From: Arthrobacter sp. 260
Lineage (GTDB): Bacteria > Actinomycetota > Actinomycetes > Actinomycetales > Micrococcaceae
DNA: 64,000 nucleotides
Assembly (NCBI RefSeq): GCF_013116745.1
Contig: NZ_JABFOE010000001.1
Span: forward strand, 310,001-374,000
Direction: 5' to 3'
The first letter of the stretch is position 1. Every line of letters starts with the position of its first letter. The notes below the pieces were generated by a model, which saw nothing but the letters and a program-made list of their open reading frames with translations, ran no database searches and was not told where the DNA came from. Position numbers and translations under genes: made by a program. This document shows positions 56,908 to 64,000 of the stretch, piece after piece.

Positions 56908-58056
56908 TCAGGTGAGGGCTCCCACGATCGACTGCTGAATCACGACGGCGGCCGCTCCGCGCGCCCACTGGCCGAAGTCCGCCGGTTCCCGGACCAGCTG
57001 GATGGGGTGTGCCTCGGGGTCGCGGTACGCACTGAGTGCGGCGTCAATCGGTTCGGCTGCCACTGCGGCCAGATCCATTCCCTCCCCCGAGAGGATCACT
57101 GTCTGCACCATGGTGAGGTTGGCGATCGCCGCGATGAGGGTGCCGAGGGCCGTTCCGGCGCTGGTGATGACCGACAGCGCCTCCGGGTGGTTGTCGCGGG
57201 CCTGCTGGAGCACCTCGGCGTATGAAGGGGCAATACCCGGGGACGGTGCCAGCTGCTCCGTGATGCCCGGCATGGTGAGCATCGCCGTTGAACACCCCCG
57301 GTGGCCTACTGAGCACAGGGGGCCTGAGGAACTCAGGGGGTAGTGGCCGACGAGGCCCAGTCCCGCATCCGGTGGGGCAATAACCCGGTCGTTGATCACC
57401 AGTCCATAGCCCACCCCGGCACCGATGGTCAGGACGGCGAAGTTGGGAATCCCGCGTCCCGCGCCAAACCATTGTTGGGCGACGGTGAGCGCGACGACGT
57501 CGTTCGCCAGTACCACCGGTATCCCGAGGCGTTCCTGGACCAACCGGGCCAATGGCACCTCCCGCCAGCCCAGGAAGGGGGCCCGCTGCACCACCCCGGA
57601 GGCTTCACCGGATCCCACCTTGCCCCCAAGGCTGATCCCGATGCCGCTGAAGCCCGCGCCAGCGGACAGGTCACCGATCAACGCGCAGATGACGTCGACG
57701 ACGTCGTCCACCGCGTGGCTGCCCAGCGGGCGTGCCGAGGACGCGGTGGGACGGCACCGCAGATCGGTTGCGACTCCGCTGGCGGTATCACCCGTGAGTT
57801 TGATCCCGACAAACCGGTGGGCCTCCGGGCGGATGTCAAGCGGCCGGGTGGGGCGGCCCACCTGCCCCGCCTGCACATCGATGCCCTCCTGCAGGATGCC
57901 AGCTTCCAGCAGCGGCCTGCTCAACCGGGTCAGGCTCGCTGCGGACAGGCCCAGGGTGCGGGCCAGCTCCGACCGTGAGATCGGTCCGCGGACCAGCACC
58001 TCGCGGGCGACAATGCGGGCGGGGCTGTCCGCAGGCAGCGGCAACACTTCCTTCAC
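56908..58056 (-). CDS. ROK-family transcriptional regulator
   Basis: The product is 382 residues from a GTG at 58056. A winged-HTH (about 22-65: SRSELARTLGLSAASLTRLS) is fused to a ROK sugar-kinase-like domain. GVGYGLVIND and the zinc-site region (GHYPL, CSVGHRGCSTAM) are visible. It is divergent from the alpha-galactosidase/alpha-glucosidase operon across 88 bases, so it probably represses that operon until an inducer sugar binds. It may also bind its own promoter. The kinase function is likely lost. Confidence 0.9.
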   Translation of the reverse strand: MKEVLPLPADSPARIVAREVLVRGPISRSELARTLGLSAASLTRLSRPLLEAGILQEGIDVQAGQVGRPTRPLDIRPEAHRFVGIKLTGDTASGVATDLRCRPTASSARPLGSHAVDDVVDVICALIGDLSAGAGFSGIGISLGGKVGSGEASGVVQRAPFLGWREVPLARLVQERLGIPVVLANDVVALTVAQQWFGAGRGIPNFAVLTIGAGVGYGLVINDRVIAPPDAGLGLVGHYPLSSSGPLCSVGHRGCSTAMLTMPGITEQLAPSPGIAPSYAEVLQQARDNHPEALSVITSAGTALGTLIAAIANLTMVQTVILSGEGMDLAAVAAEPIDAALSAYRDPEAHPIQLVREPADFGQWARGAAAVVIQQSIVGALT

Positions 58057-58108
58057 GCCCGTACCCCCGACCTCACTGGTTTTCGATGGCTTCGGGAACT
58101 AATCTACC

Positions 58109-58138
58109 TTGACCCCCCAATTACTTTTACGATAAAAA
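58109..58138 (+). promoter_or_regulatory. Predicted leaderless promoter with overlapping operator of the galactosidase operon
   Basis: TTGACC (58109-58114) and TAAAAA (58133-58138) are spaced 18 bases apart. The alpha-galactosidase ATG at 58145 lies 6 bases after the -10. No Shine-Dalgarno sequence is present. An AT-rich dyad TTTTA-CGA-TAAAA at 58125-58137 overlaps the -10, a plausible site for the divergent ROK repressor. Confidence 0.6.
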
Positions 58139-58144
58139 TAACCA

Positions 58145-60283
58145 ATGGATTCCTCGACTGTCTTCCACCTCACCAACGGTGGCACCAGTGTCATCATTGA
58201 CGCCTCATCCGCCGGTCTCCCCGCGATCCTGTACTGGGGTGAGGACTTAGGAGAGCAGGGGAGCCTTGAGGACTTCGCCACCGCCTCCCGGCCGCAGCGG
58301 GTCTCGGGCGGTCTCGACACCCCGGCCCAGCTCACCCTCGTGCCGCAGGAGTCGTTCGGCTGGCAGGGGACCCCCGGCCTCACCGGCACCCGCGAAGGCC
58401 TGGCGTTGTTCCCCCGGCTCACCACTACCGACATGTCCTCGACGGGGAGCGAGCTGCGGTTCACCGCGGCGGATCCCGGCGCCGGACTTCGCCTCAATGC
58501 CATCATCAGTGTCACCGGGGCGGGGCTGCTCCGGCAGCGGCTCCACCTGACGAACGAAGGCCCGACCCCCTGCGAGATCGGATCGCTGCTGGCCGTGTTC
58601 CCGGTGCCGTCGTCGGCAGTGGAAATTCTCGACACCACCGGCCGCCACCTCCGCGAACGCAGCCCCCAGCGGCACACCCTCACCACCGGCACCTATCGGC
58701 GGGAGAGCCGCCGGGGCCGCCCCGGGCTCGACGCGACCCTCCTGCTGGCTGCGGGCGAGACGGCCTTCGGCTTCGAATCCGGCCAGGTGCACGCCGTGCA
58801 CTGCGCGTGGAGCGGGAACCATCAGCTGCTGGTGGAAAAGACTCCCACGGGGGCCGCGTTCATCGCCGCCGGAGAGTTGCTCCTGCCACGGGAGATAGTG
58901 CTCGAACCCGGCGAAACCTATGCCGCTCCGGACGCCCTCGCCTCCTGGGCGAACGGACTCAACCAGCTGGCGCAGCGGTTCCATCAGGAGCAGCGGACCC
59001 GGCCCTCCCACCCACACCGTGCACGGCCGGTCACGCTGAACACCTGGGAAGCCGTCTATTTCGATCACGACCTCTCCCGGCTCACCCGGCTTGCGGACCA
59101 GGCTGCCAGGGTGGGTATCGAGCGGTTTGTGCTCGATGACGGCTGGTTCCGGGGGCGGCGCGATGACACGGCCGGCCTGGGGGACTGGTTTGTCGACGAC
59201 GGCGTCTGGCCCGACGGGCTCGACCCGCTGATCGACCACGTGCGCTCACTCGGCATGGAGTTTGGGCTGTGGTTCGAACCCGAGATGATCAACCCGGACT
59301 CCGACCTCGCCCGCGAGCACCCGGACTGGATTCTGCAGGCTGCGGGGCGGCTGCCGCCGTCGGCCCGCCAACAGCAGGTGCTCAACCTCGCCATTCCCGA
59401 GGCCTGGGACTACATCCTGGAGCGGATGGACGCGATCCTGGCTGCCCACGATATTGCCTACATCAAGTGGGACCACAACCGGGACCTGATGGAGGCGGCC
59501 ACCGCCGGATCGGGTGGTGCAGCAGTCCACCGCAACGTGCTGGCACTGTATCGGTTGCTTGACGAGCTTAAACGGCGGCACCCCGCGCTGGAGATCGAAA
59601 GTTGCGCCTCGGGCGGCGGCCGGGTGGACCTCGGGATCCTCGCCCGCACCGACCGGATCTGGACGAGTGACTGCATCGACCCGCTGGAGCGGTTGGTGAT
59701 CCAGAAATACACCGGGCTACTGGTCGCGCCGGAACTCATGGGGATGCACATCGGTGGTCCGGTGTCCCACTCCACCCACCGGGCCCACTCACTGCCGTTC
59801 AGGGCGGCCACCGCGGTATTCGGGCACTACGGCGTGGAGTGGGATATTGCCGACCTGGACGAACAGGACACCGCCGAGCTGGCATCGTGGATTGCCCTGC
59901 ACCAGCGGTGGCGGGGACTGCTCCACACCGGTCAGGTGGTCCACGCCGACCTCCCGGACCCGGCGATGGACCTGCGCGGGATTGTCGGCCAGGACCGCAC
60001 CGCTGCATTGTTTGCCTACACCCTCACCGGATCCAGTGCCTCCTACCCACCCGGACGGATCCGGTTCCCGGGCCTTGACCCCACCGCGAGGTATACGGTG
60101 GCGCCGGCCGGGGGCGCACTGGAGCATCCCGACGCCGGCCAGTCACGCCTGGACTGGGTCGAGGCCGCGCTGGGCGGAACACCCCTGGTCCTCTCGGGCA
60201 GGCTCCTGGGTTCGAGTGGGGTCCAGGCACCGGTGCTGTTTCCCGAACAGTCGGTCCTGATCGAGGTCCGGCAGGTCCCGTGA
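58145..60283 (+). CDS. GH36 alpha-galactosidase
   Basis: The product is 712 residues. An N-terminal beta-sandwich domain (about 1-290) precedes the TIM barrel with VLDDGWFRGRRDD and WFEPEMINPDSDL. The nucleophile Asp443 is in IKWDHNRD, and the acid/base Asp509 is in WTSDCIDP. It hydrolyses alpha-1,6-galactosides such as melibiose and raffinose in the cytosol (no signal peptide). It is co-transcribed with the alpha-glucosidase 13 bases downstream and controlled by the divergent ROK regulator. Confidence 0.95.
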   Translation: MDSSTVFHLTNGGTSVIIDASSAGLPAILYWGEDLGEQGSLEDFATASRPQRVSGGLDTPAQLTLVPQESFGWQGTPGLTGTREGLALFPRLTTTDMSSTGSELRFTAADPGAGLRLNAIISVTGAGLLRQRLHLTNEGPTPCEIGSLLAVFPVPSSAVEILDTTGRHLRERSPQRHTLTTGTYRRESRRGRPGLDATLLLAAGETAFGFESGQVHAVHCAWSGNHQLLVEKTPTGAAFIAAGELLLPREIVLEPGETYAAPDALASWANGLNQLAQRFHQEQRTRPSHPHRARPVTLNTWEAVYFDHDLSRLTRLADQAARVGIERFVLDDGWFRGRRDDTAGLGDWFVDDGVWPDGLDPLIDHVRSLGMEFGLWFEPEMINPDSDLAREHPDWILQAAGRLPPSARQQQVLNLAIPEAWDYILERMDAILAAHDIAYIKWDHNRDLMEAATAGSGGAAVHRNVLALYRLLDELKRRHPALEIESCASGGGRVDLGILARTDRIWTSDCIDPLERLVIQKYTGLLVAPELMGMHIGGPVSHSTHRAHSLPFRAATAVFGHYGVEWDIADLDEQDTAELASWIALHQRWRGLLHTGQVVHADLPDPAMDLRGIVGQDRTAALFAYTLTGSSASYPPGRIRFPGLDPTARYTVAPAGGALEHPDAGQSRLDWVEAALGGTPLVLSGRLLGSSGVQAPVLFPEQSVLIEVRQVP

Positions 60284-60296
60284 GAGGATCGACCCC

Positions 60297-62006
60297 ATGA
60301 ACACCGACCCAGTACAGGACCAGCCCGCCTGGTGGACCCACGCCGTCGTCTATCAGGTGTATCCACGCAGCTTCGCTGATTCCAACAACGACGGCGTCGG
60401 CGACCTGGGCGGGATCATCGGCAAGCTTGATTATCTGGCTGAACTCGGGGTGGACGTGCTCTGGCTGTCTCCCATCTACCAGTCGCCCCAGCACGACAAC
60501 GGCTACGACATCAGCGACTACCGCAGCATCGACCCCACGTTCGGCACCCTCGAGCAGTTCAGCGAGCTGCTGGACGGGGCGCATCAGCGGGGCATGAAAC
60601 TGGTGATGGATCTGGTGGTCAACCACACCTCCCATGAACACGAGTGGTTCAGGGAGGCGTCCTCCTCGGTCGACTCGCCCAAGCGGGACTGGTACTGGTG
60701 GCGCGATCCGCGGGACGGTTTTGCCGCGGGGGAGCCGGGTGCCGAACCGACCAACTGGGGGTCGGCCTTCAGCGGACCGGCCTGGACGCTCGATCAGGCC
60801 TCCGGACAGTACTACCTGCACCTGTTCGCGCCCCAGCAGCCGGATCTCAACTGGGAAAACGCCGGCGTCCGGTCCGCCGTGTACGAGATGATGAACTGGT
60901 GGCTTGACCTGGGCGTCGACGGTTTCCGGATGGACGTCATCAACTACATCTCCAAGGACCCCTCCCTGCCCGACGGCGTGGTGCCCGCCGGTGGGCTCCG
61001 GGGCGACGGAGGTCCACATTTCATCTCCGGGCCGCGGATCCACGACTACCTCCAGGAGATGCACCGCGAAGTGTTTAGCGGCAGGACCGCCGACCTGATC
61101 ACGGTGGGCGAGATGCCCGGTGCCACCCTCGACGAGGCGCGGCTCTTCACCGATCCGGCCCGCAAGGAACTGGACATGATCTTCCAGTTCGAGCACGTGG
61201 GACTCGACTACGGGCCAGGCGGGAAATGGGATTACCGCGGGCTGGACCTCCGGGACCTGAAAACGTCCTGGAACCGCTGGCAGAAGGGTTTGGCTGACAC
61301 CGGCTGGAACAGCCTCTACCTGAACAACCATGACCAGCCGCGGCTGGTGTCCCGGTTCGGCGACGACTCCCGCTACCGGTACGAATCGGCCACCCTGTGG
61401 GCTACGTTGCTCCACCTCCAGCGGGGGACCCCCTACATCTACCAGGGGGAGGAACTGGGGATGACCAACGTCCCGTTCACTTCGATCGAGGACTTCCAGG
61501 ACCTCGAATCCATCAACTACTACAACGAAGCCACCACCGCGCTGGGACGTGACCCTGAAGAGGTGCTGGCAAAAATCCGCATCATGAGTCGGGACAACGC
61601 CCGCACCCCAATGCAGTGGACGGCCGGCCCGCAGGCGGGATTCACCACCGGTGAACCATGGCTGGCTCTCAACCCGAACTACCCGACCATCAACGCCGAC
61701 TCCGATCGATCAGGCGACCAGTCCATTTACCGGTTCTACCAAAAGCTCATCAGGCTGCGCCACGACAGCGCTGTCGTCCGGCTCGGAACCAACACGCTGA
61801 TCGAGGAATCCCACCGCACCCTGTACGCCTTCACCCGCACCCACGACGGCGAGACGCTGACAGTGCTCGGCAACGTGTCGGGGGAGGAGCTCACGCTGCC
61901 ACCGGAGCTCGGCCAGGGCGAATGGGTGCTGGGAAACTACCCGGCCCGGGAGGCGCTGCGCCTCCAACCCTGGGAAGCACGCGTGTTGCGGACGACCGTT
62001 CGGTAG
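60297..62006 (+). CDS. GH13 alpha-glucosidase (oligo-1,6-glucosidase type)
   Basis: The product is 569 residues of the GH13 family. Domain A starts AVVYQVYPRSFADSNNDGVG. The nucleophile Asp213 is in GFRMDVIN, the acid/base Glu272 in TVGEMPG and the third acidic residue Asp346 in NNHDQPR. QPDLNWEN is a family marker. It is intracellular. The family acts on short alpha-glucosides such as sucrose, isomaltose or maltose, fitting the release of glucose from products of the galactosidase. Exact linkage preference is not readable. Confidence 0.93.
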   Translation: MNTDPVQDQPAWWTHAVVYQVYPRSFADSNNDGVGDLGGIIGKLDYLAELGVDVLWLSPIYQSPQHDNGYDISDYRSIDPTFGTLEQFSELLDGAHQRGMKLVMDLVVNHTSHEHEWFREASSSVDSPKRDWYWWRDPRDGFAAGEPGAEPTNWGSAFSGPAWTLDQASGQYYLHLFAPQQPDLNWENAGVRSAVYEMMNWWLDLGVDGFRMDVINYISKDPSLPDGVVPAGGLRGDGGPHFISGPRIHDYLQEMHREVFSGRTADLITVGEMPGATLDEARLFTDPARKELDMIFQFEHVGLDYGPGGKWDYRGLDLRDLKTSWNRWQKGLADTGWNSLYLNNHDQPRLVSRFGDDSRYRYESATLWATLLHLQRGTPYIYQGEELGMTNVPFTSIEDFQDLESINYYNEATTALGRDPEEVLAKIRIMSRDNARTPMQWTAGPQAGFTTGEPWLALNPNYPTINADSDRSGDQSIYRFYQKLIRLRHDSAVVRLGTNTLIEESHRTLYAFTRTHDGETLTVLGNVSGEELTLPPELGQGEWVLGNYPAREALRLQPWEARVLRTTVR

Positions 62007-62028
62007 ACGGGTTCGCTAAGCTTCTGAA

Positions 62029-62520
62029 ATGGCCCAATACCGAGATCCCGGCCCCATCGAGTTCGACGCGGTTATCCAGCGCTCTGCTGTCATCGGTTCG
62101 GCAGCGTACGTCGAGTTCCCGCACAGCGTGCCGGAAACCTTCGGCGCAAGCGGCCGCGTGCCGGTGATGGCGGCGTTCGACGGCGTCGGCTACCGCGGCT
62201 CGCTGGTCACCTACGGCGACGCGCACCTGTTGCTGGTGCGTTCCGATGTGCAGGAAGAAATCGGGAAAGCCGCCGGCGACACGGTGCGGGTGTCCCTCAC
62301 TCTCGACACCAGTGAACGGGTAGTGGCCCTGGCCGACGACGTATCGGCGGCCCTCGTCGCGGGCGGCGAAGTGGATGCGTTCAGGGCACTGTCCTACTCC
62401 CGCCAGCGCGAGTACGCCCTGTGGATCGCGGCGGCCAAACGGCCAGCGACCAGGGAGGCGCGCATCCAACGGACGGTACAGCGCCTTGCGGAGGGCAAGG
62501 CCAACCAGAAGCCGGGTTAG
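62029..62520 (+). CDS. DUF1905 / YdeI-family protein
   Basis: The product is 163 residues. A DUF1905-type beta-barrel N-terminal part (IEFDAVIQRSAVIGSAAYVEFPHSV and GRVPVMAAFDGVGYRGSL) is followed by a YdeI/OmpD-associated C-terminal segment (YSRQREYALWIAAAKRPATR). No signal or membrane segment is present. The function of this family is not known. It is downstream of the alpha-glucosidase by 22 bases. Its stop overlaps the stop of the convergent ligase gene. Confidence 0.8.
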   Translation: MAQYRDPGPIEFDAVIQRSAVIGSAAYVEFPHSVPETFGASGRVPVMAAFDGVGYRGSLVTYGDAHLLLVRSDVQEEIGKAAGDTVRVSLTLDTSERVVALADDVSAALVAGGEVDAFRALSYSRQREYALWIAAAKRPATREARIQRTVQRLAEGKANQKPG

Positions 62521-63617
62521 CGTTCGGCGGTGAGGGTTTCGCTGTACAGGGCCAGCAGCGCAGCCATTCCGCCGCTCTCCATCGCCCTGCGCTGCCGTTC
62601 AGCGCCCGTTCCGCGCTCCCAGACCGTCGCCAGGCCAGCGGCGATCCAGTCGGCGTCGCCCTCCTTGTCGACGGCGTCAGAGGTGTAGCCCAGCAACCGG
62701 TCCATCTGCTCACGTGCAGGAATGAGATCGCCCGTGGTGAGGTCCACCAGGTCTCCGGCAAGCCCGTGGCGGGCGGCCTGCCACATGGCCGCATCGAGCA
62801 ACTCCGGGTCCGGATCCAGGAACGGCAGTCCAGCCTCCGCTTCCCGGATGGCCGTGGATACCAGCCCCCGGACCAGGGCCGCCTGCAACACCGAATCCTG
62901 TGCCTCCAGCTGGGCGTCGCCGGCCCGCACCTCGAGGGTGGGATACGTGTCGGAGAGCCGCGCCATCCAGGTCAGCACGCCGCGGTCGATGATGACGCCG
63001 GTGGCCACCAGGCGTTCAATCCGTCGTTCGTAATCGGCGGCATCGGCGAACACCGGGGGGCAGCCCTGCACCGGCCACCGGCGGTAGTGCACCACCCGCC
63101 AGCTGGCGAAGCCGCTGTCCCGGTCCAGCCAGAACGGAGAATTGGTGCTCAGAGCGGTGATGACCGGGAGCCAGGGCCGGATCCGGTTCAGTGCCTGCAC
63201 CCCGGTTTCCTTGTCCGGGATGCCCACGTGCACATGCAGGCCGTTTACGAACTGGTCAGCGACAATCCCGCGGGCGCTCGCGCGGAGCTCGTGGTAGCGC
63301 TGCTTGTCGGTCAGCGTGGGGTATGCGGATTCGATCCGCGGGGCTGTCGCCGACCCGCTGGCGCGCACCCCGGCCTTCCGGGCCGCCGCGGAGATCCGCC
63401 GCCGGAAATGCAGCAAGGATTCCTCGGCCTCGGTGAGGGTGGCGCAGACCGGCGTCGCGGTTTCCAGCTGGCAGCTCAGGAGCTCGCGCTGGATGTCGTC
63501 GGCCTCGATCGTCGACGACTGCTCCAGTAACGCCTGCACCTCGTTGGCCTTATAGACGGGCAATCCCGACGTCGGGTCCAGCAGGAGGTACTCTTCTTCA
63601 ATCCCCAGCGTTGTCAT
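62517..63617 (-). CDS. YbdK-type glutamate-cysteine ligase (GCS2 family), second copy
   Basis: The product is 366 residues from the ATG at 63617. A longer upstream frame is unrelated. It begins TTLGIEEEYLLLDPTSGLPV, with GLHVHVGIPDKETGV and LEVRAGDAQLEAQDSV further on. The Glu-rich start and HVHV motif place it in the ATP-dependent GCS2 family. Its gamma-glutamyl acceptor is unknown. It is divergent from the stress-protein gene and convergent with DUF1905. It resembles the 48559 gene only in family motifs. Confidence 0.87.
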   Translation of the reverse strand: MTTLGIEEEYLLLDPTSGLPVYKANEVQALLEQSSTIEADDIQRELLSCQLETATPVCATLTEAEESLLHFRRRISAAARKAGVRASGSATAPRIESAYPTLTDKQRYHELRASARGIVADQFVNGLHVHVGIPDKETGVQALNRIRPWLPVITALSTNSPFWLDRDSGFASWRVVHYRRWPVQGCPPVFADAADYERRIERLVATGVIIDRGVLTWMARLSDTYPTLEVRAGDAQLEAQDSVLQAALVRGLVSTAIREAEAGLPFLDPDPELLDAAMWQAARHGLAGDLVDLTTGDLIPAREQMDRLLGYTSDAVDKEGDADWIAAGLATVWERGTGAERQRRAMESGGMAALLALYSETLTAER

Positions 63618-63797
63618 GTAGTGATCATTGCATTTGTTGGCCGGTCGATAATACTGTGACGCGCTGCGGCCCCCGGGGATCCGGTGGACCAATCCGATAT
63701 AGTCGAGGCAACGGCGATGGATCCCGCCTGGGCACTGCCCGAACCGCCACCAGGGCTGATGGTTCCTGCCTTGACACTCACAAGAGGCAGGTGCACC

Positions 63798-64000
63798 GTG
63801 TCCACAGAGAATTCCGTTCGAGGCCCCCTCCTGGTCGGGGTGATGCCGGGGCAGGACCGGGCGGTTCTTGACACCGCCATCACCCTGGCGCAGGCCCTGC
63901 ACACCACTATCGCCTTCGTCTACGTCGATCCCGCCGGGTTCCGGGTGCAGGAGCCCGACGGCGGGGAGCGCTTCGCCTCGATTGACCCCGACGTCGAGGA
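63798..64000 (+). CDS. Universal stress protein, N-terminal fragment (runs off window)
   Basis: The frame from a GTG at 63798 is open to the window end (67 full codons). It begins STENSVRGPLLVGVMPGQD and continues DTAITLAQALHTTIAFVYVD, which fits the UspA fold: beta strand, then a helix following a potential Asp, then a strand. An AGAGGCAGG site precedes it. The remainder, including the ATP-binding G-x2-G-x9-G(S/T) motif, lies outside the window, so the assignment rests on the N-terminal part only. Confidence 0.7.
   Translation, partial: MSTENSVRGPLLVGVMPGQDRAVLDTAITLAQALHTTIAFVYVDPAGFRVQEPDGGERFASIDPDVE

Overview
The window is a contiguous piece of a high-GC actinobacterial chromosome, most probably from an Arthrobacter-like member of the Micrococcaceae. 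This rests on GC-rich codon use, a WhiB1-type regulator, an Rv3235-like gene beside secA, a 180-kDa-class NAD-glutamate dehydrogenase, a PdtaS-type sensor kinase, a tmRNA tag ending FALAA, and frequent GTG starts with apparently leaderless promoters. The genus is inferred. No rRNA, tRNA, CRISPR array, insertion sequence or prophage was seen. No gap between genes exceeds 300 bases.

Layout. 1-5137: 3' end of secA, an Rv3235-like protein, a LysM membrane protein, an unknown protein, an excisionase-type HTH protein, and a two-gene SAF/CpaB-like plus CpaE-like pair that looks like the detached front half of a Tad pilus locus. 5160-11826: NAD-glutamate dehydrogenase, sensor kinase pdtaS and convergent whiB1. 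12114-15910: dTDP-L-rhamnose genes (rfbA divergent from rfbB and an rfbC-rfbD fusion) and a small membrane protein. 15977-19918: an orphan FHA-FtsK/EccC-type secretion ATPase.

20107-38708 is a large envelope-polysaccharide region. It holds a WbpA/D/E/B-like set with a WbpI-like 2-epimerase (predicted UDP-ManNAc3NAcA or a close relative). It also holds glf, a GlfT2-like galactofuranosyltransferase and a Wzm/Wzt exporter, which is a mycobacterial-galactan-like module. A second module has a DUF6541 membrane protein, two paralogous GT4 enzymes, a DPM1-like GT2 with a DUF2304 partner, and a PglK-like ABC exporter.

38804-47316: the rear half of the Tad pilus locus (TadA, B, C, Flp-like pilin, two TadE-like, one TadG-like). 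It is bracketed on both sides by secreted GH25-type muramidase-like proteins with C-terminal FG-GAP repeats. Perfect DnaA-box 9-mers lie upstream of both Tad halves.

47332-56904: a flavin monooxygenase, a YbdK-type glutamate-cysteine ligase, a lower-GC pentapeptide-repeat membrane protein, then the conserved block prfB, ftsE, ftsX, an M23 peptidase, smpB, a membrane protein and tmRNA. 56908-62006: a ROK repressor divergent from an alpha-galactosidase/alpha-glucosidase operon with a predicted leaderless promoter and overlapping AT-rich operator. 62029-64000: a YdeI/DUF1905 protein, a second YbdK-type ligase, and the start of a universal stress protein cut by the window edge.

Together the genes describe the building and export of a rhamnose-, galactofuranose- and probably diacetamido-uronate-containing envelope glycan, a surface pilus with cell-wall-active partners, and a standard division/ribosome-rescue block.
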